Assembly: GCA_002348705.1 (NCBI GenBank)
Contig: DEAU01000039.1
Span: forward strand, 109,708 to 173,707
Length of the DNA: 64,000 bases
DNA from: Candidatus Neomicrothrix sp. UBA2974
GTDB lineage: Bacteria; Actinomycetota; Acidimicrobiia; Acidimicrobiales; MedAcidi-G1
Direction of reading: 5' to 3'
Part shown: one piece after another, positions 1 to 9,004 of the stretch
Numbering within the stretch: the first letter of the stretch is position 1
Layout: the number at the start of each line of letters is the position of its first letter
Position numbers and translations under genes: made by a program
The notes under the pieces: model-generated
Databases searched by the model: none
What the model was told of the DNA's origin: nothing
The model's input: only the letters and a program-made list of their open reading frames with translations

Positions 1-1566
1 AAGATTGGGGACAGTCGTCCCGCAACCGCTCCCGCAACCGCTCCCGCTCCCGCTCCCGCTCCAGCGTCCAGCGACGGTGTGAGAGAGAGTGACGGACAGG
101 GAGCGACCGTGTCAGGGCGTCGCCGTCGCCGTCGCAGGGGTGGCCGCGGTAGGGGAGGAGGCGGCCAGCAGCAGGATAGAAACCGTCCGGTGGAGGCGAT
201 TACCGATGATGCCCCATTGGAGTTGGACGAGGACCTCCTCAAGAGTCGAAGAGGCCGCGAACGCCGTGGAAAACCGATCGGTCGCTACCTGATGTGCGTC
301 AGCGTGAGCAGCGGGGTCACTCAGATCGCCGTATTGGAGGGCCGCCAACTCATCGAGCACTACCTATCCCGTCCAGCTGATGACGTCAGCGAGATCCACG
401 GCAACGTCTATCTAGCAAAGGTCCAGAACGTCCTACCCGGCATGGAGGCGGCATTCGTCGATATTGGAACGCCAAAGAACGCTGTTTTGTACAGGGGGGA
501 TGTCCAGTACGACGATGCGGACTTCGAGGGGAAAGGTCGCCCGCGAATCGAGCAAGTTCTCAAGGCAAAGCAAACGATTCTTGCCCAGGTGACTAAAAAT
601 CCGATTTCCCACAAAGGGGCCCGCCTCACTCAGGAGGTCTCGCTTCCCGGTCGGTTCGTGGTTCTGGTCCCGAACAGTTCAACCTTGGGTATCTCCAAGA
701 GACTTCCAGAATCTGAACGTAAGCGCCTGCGTGGCATTCTCGATCGGGTCAAACCCAAGCAGCACGGGATCATTGTGCGAACGGCGGCCGAAGACATCAC
801 CAAGGAAGAGATTGAGCGAGATGTCCGCCGACTGCTCAGCCAATGGGAGGAGATAGAGGCTTTGTCAGGGCGTTCTCAAGCGCCGAAACTGTTGTACCGG
901 GAACCCGAAATGGCGTTTCGCTTCATTCGTGAGGAGTTCAACAAGGATTTCAGGGGAGTTGTCATTGATGATGCCGAGATGTTCGAAAAGGTCCGAACTT
1001 ACGTAGAGAGCGTGAACCCTGCACTGGTGGATCGGATTTCTTTCCACGACTCGGAGAGCGAGTCTCTGCCGCTGTTCGAGAGGCATCATGTCCACGAGCA
1101 ATTACGCAAGGCATTGGACCGCAAGGTGTGGCTGCCATCAGGTGGGTCGCTCATCATTGAGCACACGGAGGCGTTGACTGTCATCGATGTCAACACCGGC
1201 AAGAACGTAGGTCGGTCCAGCCTGGAAGAGACGGTATTCCGGAATAACTTGGAGGCGGCAGAGGAGATCGCTAGACAACTCAGGCTTCGGGACATCGGCG
1301 GCATCATCGTTATCGATTTTGTAGACATGGAGGTCAAGACAAACCGTGATGCGGTTGCGAAAACCTTGCGTGAGGCCCTGGCCCGTGACAAGACTCGGAC
1401 CCAGATTTTCGACATTTCGGAACTTGGACTGGTCGAAATGACCCGCAAACGCATCGGAGAGGGTTTACTCGAGTCGTTCGCAAAGGCCTGTGAAGACTGC
1501 GGAGGACGGGGATTGAATCTCGATGACGACCTTCTGGCCGGCTCGGGCCGGGCGGGACGACGGTAG
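1..1566 (+). CDS. rne: ribonuclease E/G (5' end outside window)
   Basis: Endoribonuclease of the RNase E/G family, which processes rRNA precursors and starts mRNA decay in the cytoplasm. The frame is open from base 1, so the GTG at 79 is probably internal and the gene begins upstream. After a low-complexity Ala/Pro, Arg and Gly-rich N-terminus comes an S1-like RNA-binding domain (HGNVYLAKV at about 395-425). Both metal-binding aspartates are visible, in TVIDVNTGKN (about 1180-1205) and IIVIDFVDME (about 1308-1332). The zinc-link CEDCGGRG follows at about 1490-1513. Only a short acidic/basic tail follows, so there is no long C-terminal scaffold; in actinobacteria the extension is usually N-terminal. 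It precedes rplU and rpmA, the usual order. Confidence 0.95.
   Translation, partial: KIGDSRPATAPATAPAPAPAPASSDGVRESDGQGATVSGRRRRRRRGGRGRGGGGQQQDRNRPVEAITDDAPLELDEDLLKSRRGRERRGKPIGRYLMCVSVSSGVTQIAVLEGRQLIEHYLSRPADDVSEIHGNVYLAKVQNVLPGMEAAFVDIGTPKNAVLYRGDVQYDDADFEGKGRPRIEQVLKAKQTILAQVTKNPISHKGARLTQEVSLPGRFVVLVPNSSTLGISKRLPESERKRLRGILDRVKPKQHGIIVRTAAEDITKEEIERDVRRLLSQWEEIEALSGRSQAPKLLYREPEMAFRFIREEFNKDFRGVVIDDAEMFEKVRTYVESVNPALVDRISFHDSESESLPLFERHHVHEQLRKALDRKVWLPSGGSLIIEHTEALTVIDVNTGKNVGRSSLEETVFRNNLEAAEEIARQLRLRDIGGIIVIDFVDMEVKTNRDAVAKTLREALARDKTRTQIFDISELGLVEMTRKRIGEGLLESFAKACEDCGGRGLNLDDDLLAGSGRAGRR
20..62 (+). repeat. short tandem repeat encoding an Ala-Pro tract
   Basis: CCGCAACCGCTC occurs twice and is followed by several CCGCTC units. 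Read in the frame of the RNase E/G gene these give alternating Ala and Pro. The tract lies in the low-complexity N-terminal part of that protein, where copy number could vary between strains. Confidence 0.75.
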
Positions 1567-1660
1567 GGGCCGATCGGAGACCGTTTGCGAACTGAAGGCT
1601 ACTCATGGTGCGCTTGATCAGTCGGTGGTGCCTAGTGCAGGTAACGCTAGATTGAGGCCT

Positions 1661-1969
1661 ATGTACGCAGTGATTGCCACTGGTGGCAAGCAGTATCGGG
1701 TCGAAGAGGGCCAGCGTATTCTCGTCGAGCGTTTGGGTGCAGTGGACAGCGAAGTCGAGTTGAAGCCAGTGATGGTTGTCGATGGTGCCGACGTGTTGGC
1801 CACTCCCAAGAAGTTGACTGGCGCGAGTGTGTCCGCCCGCATCGTCGCCGATGTCAAGGGTCCGAAGATTCGCGGCTTTACTTACAAGAACAAGAGCAAT
1901 CAGCGTCGTCGGTGGGGCCATCGACAGCATCTGGCGGAGATCGAGATCACCGGGATTACGAGGGGCTGA
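1661..1969 (+). CDS. rplU: 50S ribosomal protein L21
   Basis: A 102-residue ribosomal protein L21, which binds 23S rRNA in the large subunit. The start MYAVIATGGKQYRV is the classic L21 N-terminus, and GFTYKNKSNQRRRWGHRQ is the conserved basic RNA-binding segment. The open frame extends further 5' (from 1523) but that part overlaps rne and has no L21 similarity, so the ATG at 1661 is chosen. It is followed 4 bases later by rpmA, with which it is surely co-transcribed. Confidence 0.97.
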   Translation: MYAVIATGGKQYRVEEGQRILVERLGAVDSEVELKPVMVVDGADVLATPKKLTGASVSARIVADVKGPKIRGFTYKNKSNQRRRWGHRQHLAEIEITGITRG

Positions 1970-1973
1970 CGGT

Positions 1974-2225
1974 ATGTCGAAGACCAAGGGTGGTGGATCC
2001 ACTCGAAACGGACGTGACTCCAATGCACAGCGACTAGGCGTCAAGGTCTATGACGGCGGTCGGGTAAACGCTGGCAGCATCATCGTTCGACAGAGGGGGA
2101 CCAAGTTCCATCCGGGGGCCAACGTAGGTCGAGGTGGCGACGACACGCTGTTCGCTACGGCCGATGGAATCGTCAAGTTCGGCCGTCGCGGTGGACGAAA
2201 ACTGGTGGACGTCCTGTCTGACTGA
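1974..2225 (+). CDS. rpmA: 50S ribosomal protein L27
   Basis: An 83-residue ribosomal protein L27, located near the peptidyl-transferase centre. It begins MSKTKGGGSTRNGRDSNAQR, the typical N-terminus without a cleavable leader, and contains GSIIVRQRGTKFHPGANVG. The start lies 4 bases after the rplU stop. The gene ends 112 bases before the convergent dgt stop; I see no clear intrinsic terminator there. Confidence 0.97.
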   Translation: MSKTKGGGSTRNGRDSNAQRLGVKVYDGGRVNAGSIIVRQRGTKFHPGANVGRGGDDTLFATADGIVKFGRRGGRKLVDVLSD

Positions 2226-2337
2226 AGAGGACTATTTCACCGAGTTGGCGGTCAAATTCGAGTACCCCATCGGTGGTGGATGCGAAGGGGCTTGGTGGCG
2301 CAGCAGCCGAAGGACGGGCGATGCCGTCTCGCCGGCG

Positions 2338-3513
2338 CTAGGTGGTTACGTCTAGGCCATTCGGAAGTCGTTCTTTGTCCCAATCGAGGAGACGGACGCC
2401 GGCCCGACACGCAAACCTGTCGGTCATTCCACCCACGTATCGCACTGCGGCCAAGGTATTTGCGGCCGATCCGCGGTTGTCGGGTCCACCGTCACCGTCC
2501 TTGGCCGGCAGGTCTGAAGGGTGAACTAAAAAGTGGTCGACGAGTGCACGTAGAAGATCTATTACCTGTCCGGCCTGTCGCAATGAGGCCGGACGGAGGT
2601 AGATCCTCTCGTAGTTGAAGGTTCGAAAGGCCGCCAAGGCCTCGGCTATCTCCGAAGCCATACCGACACGACCCTCCCGAGCCGATCCGGAAACAACTCC
2701 GTCTATGAAGGTGGCGAGTTGTTCACGTCGGGAATTTCCACAGACGGTCAGCACCAACGGTGGGAGTTCTTTTGTGGCGACGATGCCGGTGTGAGCGGCA
2801 TCCTCAAAGTCGTGGCAGACGTAGGCGATCCGGTCCGCCCAGCTAACTACTTCCCCTTCGGGTGTCGAGGGAGCTGGACGCGACCAGGAGTGGTTTCGGA
2901 TGCCGTCGAGAGTTTCAGTGCAGAGGTTGAGTGGGGCGAGGGTCACGTCTGCTCCCCATTGAGCGTGGTCATAGCCACCGTCGACGTAGGGAGATAGGGC
3001 GTCCTCGCTGGCGTGTCCACCTGGGCCGTGGCCACAGTCATGACCAAGAGCGATGGCCTCGGTAAGAGGAATGTTCAGACCGAGACGGGTTGCAATTGCC
3101 CTAGCAACCTGGGCGACCTCCAGAGCGTGCGTAAGGCGGGACCGCTGATGGTCTTCGGGAAAGACGAATACCTGGGTTTTGCCAGCCAGTCGACGAAAGG
3201 CTGTGGCGTGAAGGATTCGGTCCCTATCCCGCTCAAAACAAGTTCGAAAGGGATCAGCTTCTTCTTCAATAGCCCGATGACCACCAGAGGTCGAGCGGGT
3301 AGCACCTGTATTTATCGGCAGTTCTTCCCCGGCGTCACGCCGCTCTCGGTCATGTGTCACGACTGGACCAATGATTGCGTGGCTGTTGCGATGAGCGGTT
3401 CGTAGCCGATCCTCAGGGCTTGTTGTGACGTGGCCATCCATGGTCGATGCCCACAGTTGTGTCCGCTCGTTCAGAGGTGGAGTTTGTTCCTCCTTCCGCT
3501 TGCCTTGAATCAT
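2338..3513 (-). CDS. dgt: dGTPase-like HD-domain phosphohydrolase
   Basis: Deoxyguanosinetriphosphate triphosphohydrolase-like protein (391 aa), expected to hydrolyse dNTPs to deoxynucleoside and triphosphate. The HD metal site is clear: H in RLTHALEVAQ, HD in ALGHDCGHGPGGHASED, and a later D in SWADRIAYVCHD. The upstream segment FRTCFERDRDRILHATAFRRL is typical of the family. The frame extends to a GTG at 3519. The ATG at 3513 is preferred because TAGGGT lies 6 bases upstream of it, matching the leaderless pattern of the window. It sits on the opposite strand between rpmA and obg, splitting an otherwise conserved gene order. Substrate specificity cannot be read from sequence. Confidence 0.9.
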   Translation of the reverse strand: MIQGKRKEEQTPPLNERTQLWASTMDGHVTTSPEDRLRTAHRNSHAIIGPVVTHDRERRDAGEELPINTGATRSTSGGHRAIEEEADPFRTCFERDRDRILHATAFRRLAGKTQVFVFPEDHQRSRLTHALEVAQVARAIATRLGLNIPLTEAIALGHDCGHGPGGHASEDALSPYVDGGYDHAQWGADVTLAPLNLCTETLDGIRNHSWSRPAPSTPEGEVVSWADRIAYVCHDFEDAAHTGIVATKELPPLVLTVCGNSRREQLATFIDGVVSGSAREGRVGMASEIAEALAAFRTFNYERIYLRPASLRQAGQVIDLLRALVDHFLVHPSDLPAKDGDGGPDNRGSAANTLAAVRYVGGMTDRFACRAGVRLLDWDKERLPNGLDVTT

Positions 3514-3525
3514 CTTCACACCCTA
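3514..3525 (-). promoter_or_regulatory. putative leaderless -10 element of dgt
   Basis: TAGGGT lies on the minus strand, 6 bases before the ATG at 3513. No Shine-Dalgarno sequence precedes that ATG. Confidence 0.4.
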
Positions 3526-3556
3526 CGTAGTGCCGGGAGCAGCCCATGGTCCACCG

Positions 3557-3569
3557 TAGGCTCGATGAC
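3557..3569 (+). promoter_or_regulatory. putative leaderless -10 element of obg
   Basis: TAGGCT is followed by 7 bases and then the ATG at 3570. No Shine-Dalgarno sequence is present, so the transcript probably starts at or next to the ATG. Confidence 0.45.
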
Positions 3570-4811
3570 ATGTCACAGTTCGTTGACGAATGCGGTCTCA
3601 ACGTTCGCGGTGGTGATGGGGGCGCGGGTTCGGTGTCGTTCCGGCGCGAGGCCCACGTGCCAAAGGGAGGTCCTGATGGCGGTGATGGAGGAGATGGTGG
3701 AAGCGTGTGGTTGGAGGCCGACCATAACGTTGCTTCTCTGTTGGCCTTTCGTGACCACCCACACCGACGGGCCAACAACGGCACTCACGGATCTGGAGGA
3801 AAACGCCATGGGAAGGCATCCGAGGATCTGGTCGTGAAGGTGCCCGAGGGCACGACAGTCCACGACCTTCACGGGGGCGAGGTGCTCGCCGACTTGTTGC
3901 AGCATGGTGACCGGTGGTTGGCAGCGGAGGCTGGTCGAGGTGGTCGTGGAAACGCAAAGTTCCTGAGCAACCGTCGTCGGGCACCTACTTTCGCCGAGCA
4001 GGGCGAGGAAGGTGAGGAGCGGTGGTTGCGGCTCGAACTACGGCTCATGGCCGACGTCGCCCTTGTCGGTTATCCCAATGTTGGCAAGAGCACGCTTATC
4101 TCTCGCATATCAGCAGCGCGACCGAAGATCGCCGACTATCCATTTACAACGCTGGAACCAAATCTGGGTGTGGTTCGTCCCGAGGGCAAGACAGAGTTCG
4201 TAGTGGCGGACATTCCCGGCTTGATCGAAGGGGCGAGTGAAGGAAAGGGTCTCGGTCACCGTTTTCTCCGCCACATCGAACGGGCCCGTGTTCTTCTCGT
4301 GTTGGTCGATTTGTCGCCCACTGCTCCGGAAACGCCAGAACGACAACTCGAGGTCGTTCTTGGTGAATTGGCGGCCTACCAATCGAACCTGCTGTTACGT
4401 CCGCGGTTGGTGATGGGCTCGCGGGCAGATGTGGCGGATCCGGCCCTGAACTTCGATGGAGAACGTCTCTCTGCAGTTACTGGAGAGGGTCTCGTGCCTT
4501 TGGTAAACGATCTAGTTGATTTGGTGGTGGGTGCCCGACAGATTCCCACGGGAGAGTCAACGGTGGTCGTCCATCGCCCAGAGGCTGAGGATGTCCGCGT
4601 CGAACGTGGAGACGATGGGGCCTGGGAAGTTCTCGATCGGCGAGTGGCTCGGATGGCGAATCTAAACGACCTGACCAATCCGGAGGCGCTTGATTACCTC
4701 CACGATCGAATGAAAAGAATGGGAGTCGACCGAGCTCTGACCCGAGCTGGTGTCCGAGAGGGTGAGACAGTCCGCGTCGGTCGCCTTGAGTTCACCTACG
4801 AGGAGGACTGA
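3570..4811 (+). CDS. obg: GTPase Obg/CgtA
   Basis: Essential ribosome-associated GTPase (413 aa) acting in 50S assembly and stress signalling. The N-terminal glycine-rich Obg fold is obvious (GGDGGAGSVSF, GGPDGGDGGDGG, residues about 15-55). The G domain follows with the P-loop GYPNVGKS, the switch region TTLEPNLG and DIPGLIEGA. A C-terminal OCT domain (about 345-413) follows. The start MSQFVDECGLNV at 3570 is the family N-terminus; the ATG at 3546 would add eight residues and would lie upstream of the -10-like element. Its stop overlaps the proB start (TGATG). Confidence 0.96.
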   Translation: MSQFVDECGLNVRGGDGGAGSVSFRREAHVPKGGPDGGDGGDGGSVWLEADHNVASLLAFRDHPHRRANNGTHGSGGKRHGKASEDLVVKVPEGTTVHDLHGGEVLADLLQHGDRWLAAEAGRGGRGNAKFLSNRRRAPTFAEQGEEGEERWLRLELRLMADVALVGYPNVGKSTLISRISAARPKIADYPFTTLEPNLGVVRPEGKTEFVVADIPGLIEGASEGKGLGHRFLRHIERARVLLVLVDLSPTAPETPERQLEVVLGELAAYQSNLLLRPRLVMGSRADVADPALNFDGERLSAVTGEGLVPLVNDLVDLVVGARQIPTGESTVVVHRPEAEDVRVERGDDGAWEVLDRRVARMANLNDLTNPEALDYLHDRMKRMGVDRALTRAGVREGETVRVGRLEFTYEED

Positions 4812-5926
4812 TGGCTCTGAACGGCGACTCCGGCACTGCCGTGGTCAAAATTGGAACCTCATCAATCACCCACGAGGACGGGACAATCGACCGTGTCGCG
4901 GTGGGTCGGCTATGTGATGGGGTTGCTGAAGTGCGAGCTTCAGGCCGGAAGGTCGTCGTGGTGACGTCAGGAGCTATAGCTGCGGGGCTCCCGGAGCTTG
5001 GGTTCAGCGGAGACCTCCGGCCTCGAGATGCAGTCACGCTCCAAGCGGTCTCGGCTGTGGGACAGGGTGGCCTGATTCGCACGTATCGGGAAGAACTGGG
5101 ACGGCATGACCTGATAGCCGGACAGGTGCTGCTCGCCCCTCTGGATTTCTTCGTGCGCGCTCAGTATCTGCATGCTCGTAACACCTTGGCCCGACTACTC
5201 GAACTAGGCGTAGTTCCGGTAGTCAACGAAAACGATGCCATAGCCGACGACGAGATTCGGTTCGGCGACAATGACCGCATCGCCGCCCTAGTCGCCCATC
5301 TGGTAGGAGCTTCGACACTTGTGCTGCTAACTGACACGCCAGGCCTCCTCACCGCTGATCCTCGCCTCGGCGCTGGTGGCTCTCTCATCGAAGAGATTGT
5401 GGAGATCGATCAGGAGTTGGAGGGTCTAGCTGGCACGTCAGGAACTGTGCGGGGTAGTGGTGGGATGTCCTCAAAGTTGGCAGCAGCGAAGATCGCCAGT
5501 TGGTCGGGAGTTCGCACGGTCATAGCTGACGCTAAACGTGATGGCGTGATGCTGGATGCCTGTGTGGGTACCTCGGGCGTAGGGACGGTTGTCCATCCAC
5601 GTGAGTCCAGATTGGGGGCCCGACGACTATGGATTGCTTTTGCGGTGGGATCGGCCGGACAGATCACAGTGGACATTGGTGCGCGGCGCGCGTTGCAGGA
5701 GAGAAGAGTTTCTTTGCTTCCAGCAGGTGTTTTGAGTGTGGCAGGAACCTACGAGTCGGGAGCGGCGGTAGAGATTTGCGATCCTTCCGGCACAGTCTTC
5801 GCAAAGGGAATCGTTCGTCATGACTCGGCGCTATTGCGGGCCCACGCGGGTTGCAGGACCGGAGATCTACCTGACGGTATGGCCCATGAGGCTATTCACG
5901 CTGACGACTTGGTAGTGCTGCCCTAA
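4811..5926 (+). CDS. proB: glutamate 5-kinase
   Basis: First enzyme of proline synthesis: it phosphorylates L-glutamate to gamma-glutamyl phosphate in the cytoplasm. The 371 residues comprise an amino-acid kinase domain (VVKIGTSSI, VVTSGAIAAG, VVNENDAI, FGDNDRIAALVA, LLTDTPGLLTADPR) and a C-terminal PUA domain (about 275-371). PUA-containing glutamate kinases are typically feedback-inhibited by proline. It is translationally coupled to obg by a one-base overlap. The gene ends in a tail-to-tail stop overlap with murJ. The partner proA is about 1.7 kb downstream on the same strand, separated by murJ. Confidence 0.96.
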   Translation: MALNGDSGTAVVKIGTSSITHEDGTIDRVAVGRLCDGVAEVRASGRKVVVVTSGAIAAGLPELGFSGDLRPRDAVTLQAVSAVGQGGLIRTYREELGRHDLIAGQVLLAPLDFFVRAQYLHARNTLARLLELGVVPVVNENDAIADDEIRFGDNDRIAALVAHLVGASTLVLLTDTPGLLTADPRLGAGGSLIEEIVEIDQELEGLAGTSGTVRGSGGMSSKLAAAKIASWSGVRTVIADAKRDGVMLDACVGTSGVGTVVHPRESRLGARRLWIAFAVGSAGQITVDIGARRALQERRVSLLPAGVLSVAGTYESGAAVEICDPSGTVFAKGIVRHDSALLRAHAGCRTGDLPDGMAHEAIHADDLVVLP

Positions 5927-7602
5927 GACTCCGAAGTCGTGTCGGTGTCGCTTCGCCGGCGTCGGAGAGAGGTGAGCTCCGATGCCGTGGGCAGGCCACG
6001 ACCGAAAGCTACGCCAAGGTAGGCGGCCCCCGAGCCGGTAACAGCGAAAACGGCCGTTACTACGTCTGGCAGGTCGTGGGTAATCCACCGCAGGAGAAGC
6101 GCGACTATCACTGCTGCGGCCGCGGGAAGTCCCATAGCGCCTATTTCGCTGAATGGGCCAATTACCTGTGGGAGTTGCTTGCGGACTCTTCGGGTAAGCA
6201 GGGCTAATTCGATCCAAGCGGCCAGCGCTGAACCGAGAGCTAGGCCGACGGCCCCGAGATGGGGGTCTGGAGAACCGAAGCGGATTCCCTCGGCCAGCGG
6301 CCCAAACCAATCACCGCCGGCGATCGACAAGATTTCACCGGCATGAATAGTTAGTCGGTCAAGAGGAAACATGACAGCTATGCCGGCTCCTGCGGCAAGA
6401 AGCACCCGAACTGCAGCGATGCGGGCTGGCCCAGCGGTATCGCCGAGGGCGAAGAGTGTGTTCTGAGTGACTCGTGACGAAGCGACGGCCGGAAGGCCGA
6501 GAGCGTAGGCGGCAAGGACTAGAGCCACCGCTCGCCCGTCGTCCCCATCGAATGCACCCCATTTGAACAATGCGTTAACAATCGGTTCGCCGAGTACTAG
6601 GTAGGCCACGGTTGCGAAAGAAGTGAAGAACAACGCTCGGCGACGAGCTACGGTCAAAGCGTCGGCAACACTGGATGCCTTTCGAGCTCGGGACATTTCG
6701 GGCAGTGAGGCCGCAGCCACACTGGTCGCAAAAAGCGCTACTGGCAGGCCGTAGAGAACCTGCGCCGTCAGTAAGCCAGCGACAGCGCCCGTGGCCAGCA
6801 TTGAAGCGAGCACAAGATCCAGATAGCTCGATAACTGAAGGACACCGCGACCGAGTACAGCTGGTCCGAAACGGCGACGCACGTCGGCCACCAGACGGTT
6901 ACCCCTGCCAAGGGTGCGTCCCAGGAAGGGACGGAGTTCCGGTGCGAGTTGCCAAACTGCCACAGCCTGTGCGCCGAACTGAAGAGCCCCACCCGCTACC
7001 AAGCCCCAAGCAAGTCCGGTGGCAGCGTCACGAGGTGACCACTCGCCGACAAGGGCAGCGATCAGGACGCTGGCTTGCGCGACATTCCATAGCACTGGTG
7101 CTACGTACGGGAGAAAGAATCTGCTGTGGCTGTTGAGAACTCCGAGACACCAAGCAGAGAGGACGAGGAGCCCGAGGCCGCAGGTGGTGATTCGCAGCAG
7201 GTCCGCGGTGAGATCCAAGCGAGTGTCCTCGAATCCAGGGGCAAGAAGTCTGGCCAGTGGTTCAGCCGCGACGATTGCGATGAGAATCAGCGTTCCGGCC
7301 AGCACGGCCAGCAAGCTGGCGACCGCCGCAGCAACCCGGCCGGCCTCTTCCCGCCTTCCTTCTCCTAGTAGTCGGCTGTAGACGGGAATGAACGACGCGG
7401 AAAGAGACCCCTCGCCCAAGAGGTTCTGGAGAAGGTTGGGGATTCGAAGGGCGGCAGCAAACGCATCGGCGGCTGGACCTAGGGCAAGAACTGAACGCAG
7501 GAGGATCTCGCGTACTAACCCCGAGAGTCTGGAGAGGGCGATGCCTGCTGCCACAGCGCCCGAACCGCGCCCGGAGGCATCCTGCCGGGAGCCGTCCATC
7601 AT
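5923..7602 (-). CDS. murJ: lipid II flippase MurJ/MviN-type
   Basis: Integral membrane flippase (559 aa) that moves lipid-linked peptidoglycan precursor across the membrane. The sequence reads as many successive hydrophobic segments. It has the family N-terminal signature SRLSGLVREILLRS followed by ADAFAAALRIPNLLQNLLGEGSLSASFIPVYSRLL. The frame could start with a GTG at 7665, but that is 3 bases from proA and lies under its -10. The tandem ATGs at 7602/7599 fit the MurJ N-terminus better. In many actinobacteria murJ lies elsewhere, so its place between proB and proA is notable. Confidence 0.92.
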   Translation of the reverse strand: MMDGSRQDASGRGSGAVAAGIALSRLSGLVREILLRSVLALGPAADAFAAALRIPNLLQNLLGEGSLSASFIPVYSRLLGEGRREEAGRVAAAVASLLAVLAGTLILIAIVAAEPLARLLAPGFEDTRLDLTADLLRITTCGLGLLVLSAWCLGVLNSHSRFFLPYVAPVLWNVAQASVLIAALVGEWSPRDAATGLAWGLVAGGALQFGAQAVAVWQLAPELRPFLGRTLGRGNRLVADVRRRFGPAVLGRGVLQLSSYLDLVLASMLATGAVAGLLTAQVLYGLPVALFATSVAAASLPEMSRARKASSVADALTVARRRALFFTSFATVAYLVLGEPIVNALFKWGAFDGDDGRAVALVLAAYALGLPAVASSRVTQNTLFALGDTAGPARIAAVRVLLAAGAGIAVMFPLDRLTIHAGEILSIAGGDWFGPLAEGIRFGSPDPHLGAVGLALGSALAAWIELALLTRRVRKQLPQVIGPFSEIGAMGLPAAAAVIVALLLRWITHDLPDVVTAVFAVTGSGAAYLGVAFGRGLPTASELTSLRRRRSDTDTTSES

Positions 7603-7656
7603 GCCAACGTAGCCCCCGGACTGCCGTTGTTCGGGGCGCTCCGGAGACACCGTCGA

Positions 7657-7668
7657 TAGCCTCACAGA
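7657..7668 (+). promoter_or_regulatory. putative leaderless -10 element of proA
   Basis: TAGCCT lies 6 bases before the GTG at 7669, without a Shine-Dalgarno sequence. The same hexamer precedes the AAA ATPase, leuS and secA starts in this window. Confidence 0.5.
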
Positions 7669-8931
7669 GTGAGCTCTTCCTCCCTGGCCAACACCACTGT
7701 TGCCGAGTTAGCTCATCGCGCCCACGCCGCAGCTCCGGCACTCGCCGTTGCCCAGACAAAGACCAAAGACGCTTGCTTATTGGCCGCTGCTGACCGACTG
7801 CAGGCTGACGCCAGCGTGATATTGGCCGCCAACGCTGTCGACGTAGCTCATGCAGAGGCCAGCGGCAGCCACGAAGGTCTAGTTGACCGACTGCGCCTCG
7901 ACGAGGGTCGACTGGCGTCCATGGCTTCAGGCCTCAGGCAGGTAGCGAACCTCAAGGATCCGGTGGGAGCAGTGACCGCTAGTTGGAGTCGCCCCAATGG
8001 ACTCCAACTATCCAAGATGAGGGTGCCGCTCGGCGTGGTCGCCATCATCTACGAGAATCGACCGAATGTGACGAGCGACGCCTTTGGTCTTTGTCTCAAG
8101 TCCGGCAACGTAGCCTTCATGCGAGGTTCTTCCGGAGCGTTAACTTCAAATCAGGCCATCGCTACGAGCATCCGATCCGCTCTCGTCAGCGCTGAGTTGC
8201 CAGCTGATGGGCTAGTGCTAGTCGAAGATGGGAGTCGGGAGGCTGCAGTTGAGTTCATGAAGCAGCGAGGATTTGTCGACTGCTTGATTCCCAGAGGGGG
8301 CAGGTCACTGATCCGTTCGGTCTTGGAGAATGCCACAGTGCCATATGTCATCGACGGTGACGGCAATTGCCACGTCTACGTGGATGAATCTGCCGATCTG
8401 GGCATGGCAGCCAACATCCTTTTCAATGCAAAGACTCAGCGTCCGTCGGTCTGCAACGCGGCGGAAAGCTTGGTGGTTCACGCTGGAGTTGCTGATCGTT
8501 TTCTTCCAATAGTGACCGAAGCCCTAGATGGAGTCGAGTTGGTAGGTGACGATCGGGCACGCGCCGTGGTTCCCTCAATCGGTGAGGCCCACGACGAGGA
8601 CTGGTCGACAGAGTATCTCGGTCTCAAGTTGTCGATCCGAGTAGTCGATGACCTTGACGAGGCGATTCGGCACGTGAACGAGACCGGTTCGGGTCACAGC
8701 GAGGCCATTGTGACCAGTGACGATTCATCTGCGGAGAGATTCGTTTGCGAGGTTGACGCCGCAGCAGTTCTGGTTAATGCATCGACCCGTTTCGTGGATG
8801 GCGAAGAGTTTGGTTTTGGAGCGGAGATCGGAATCAGCACTCAGAAACTGCACGCCAGAGGACCGATGGGCCTCGAACAACTGACGACGGAGAAGTACGT
8901 GGTCCGTGGTGACGGCCAGATCAGAGGCTAG
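7669..8931 (+). CDS. proA: glutamate-5-semialdehyde dehydrogenase (gamma-glutamyl phosphate reductase)
   Basis: Second enzyme of proline synthesis: NADPH-dependent reduction of gamma-glutamyl phosphate. Its 420 residues are the usual length. The aldehyde-dehydrogenase-type catalytic cysteine is in PSVCNAAESLVVH, and PLGVVAIIYENRPNVTSD and IPRGGRSLIRSV are strongly conserved ProA segments. The C-terminus FGFGAEIGISTQKLHARGPM is diagnostic. The GTG start is supported by the -10-like TAGCCT six bases upstream. Confidence 0.96.
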   Translation: MSSSSLANTTVAELAHRAHAAAPALAVAQTKTKDACLLAAADRLQADASVILAANAVDVAHAEASGSHEGLVDRLRLDEGRLASMASGLRQVANLKDPVGAVTASWSRPNGLQLSKMRVPLGVVAIIYENRPNVTSDAFGLCLKSGNVAFMRGSSGALTSNQAIATSIRSALVSAELPADGLVLVEDGSREAAVEFMKQRGFVDCLIPRGGRSLIRSVLENATVPYVIDGDGNCHVYVDESADLGMAANILFNAKTQRPSVCNAAESLVVHAGVADRFLPIVTEALDGVELVGDDRARAVVPSIGEAHDEDWSTEYLGLKLSIRVVDDLDEAIRHVNETGSGHSEAIVTSDDSSAERFVCEVDAAAVLVNASTRFVDGEEFGFGAEIGISTQKLHARGPMGLEQLTTEKYVVRGDGQIRG

Positions 8932-8992
8932 GTCACCGCATTCGTTGTTTGAGGCCCACACACTGAATGTCCGGGCCAAAGTAACTCATCGG

Positions 8993-9004
8993 TAGCCTCC
9001 CTGA
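8993..9004 (+). promoter_or_regulatory. putative leaderless -10 element of the AAA ATPase gene
   Basis: TAGCCT is followed by 6 bases and the ATG at 9005. No Shine-Dalgarno sequence is visible. Confidence 0.5.

Noticed and set aside
1334..2044. Minus-strand ORF (236 codons) across rne, rplU and rpmA
   Set aside because: It overlaps three certain genes and reads as proline/arginine-rich shadow.
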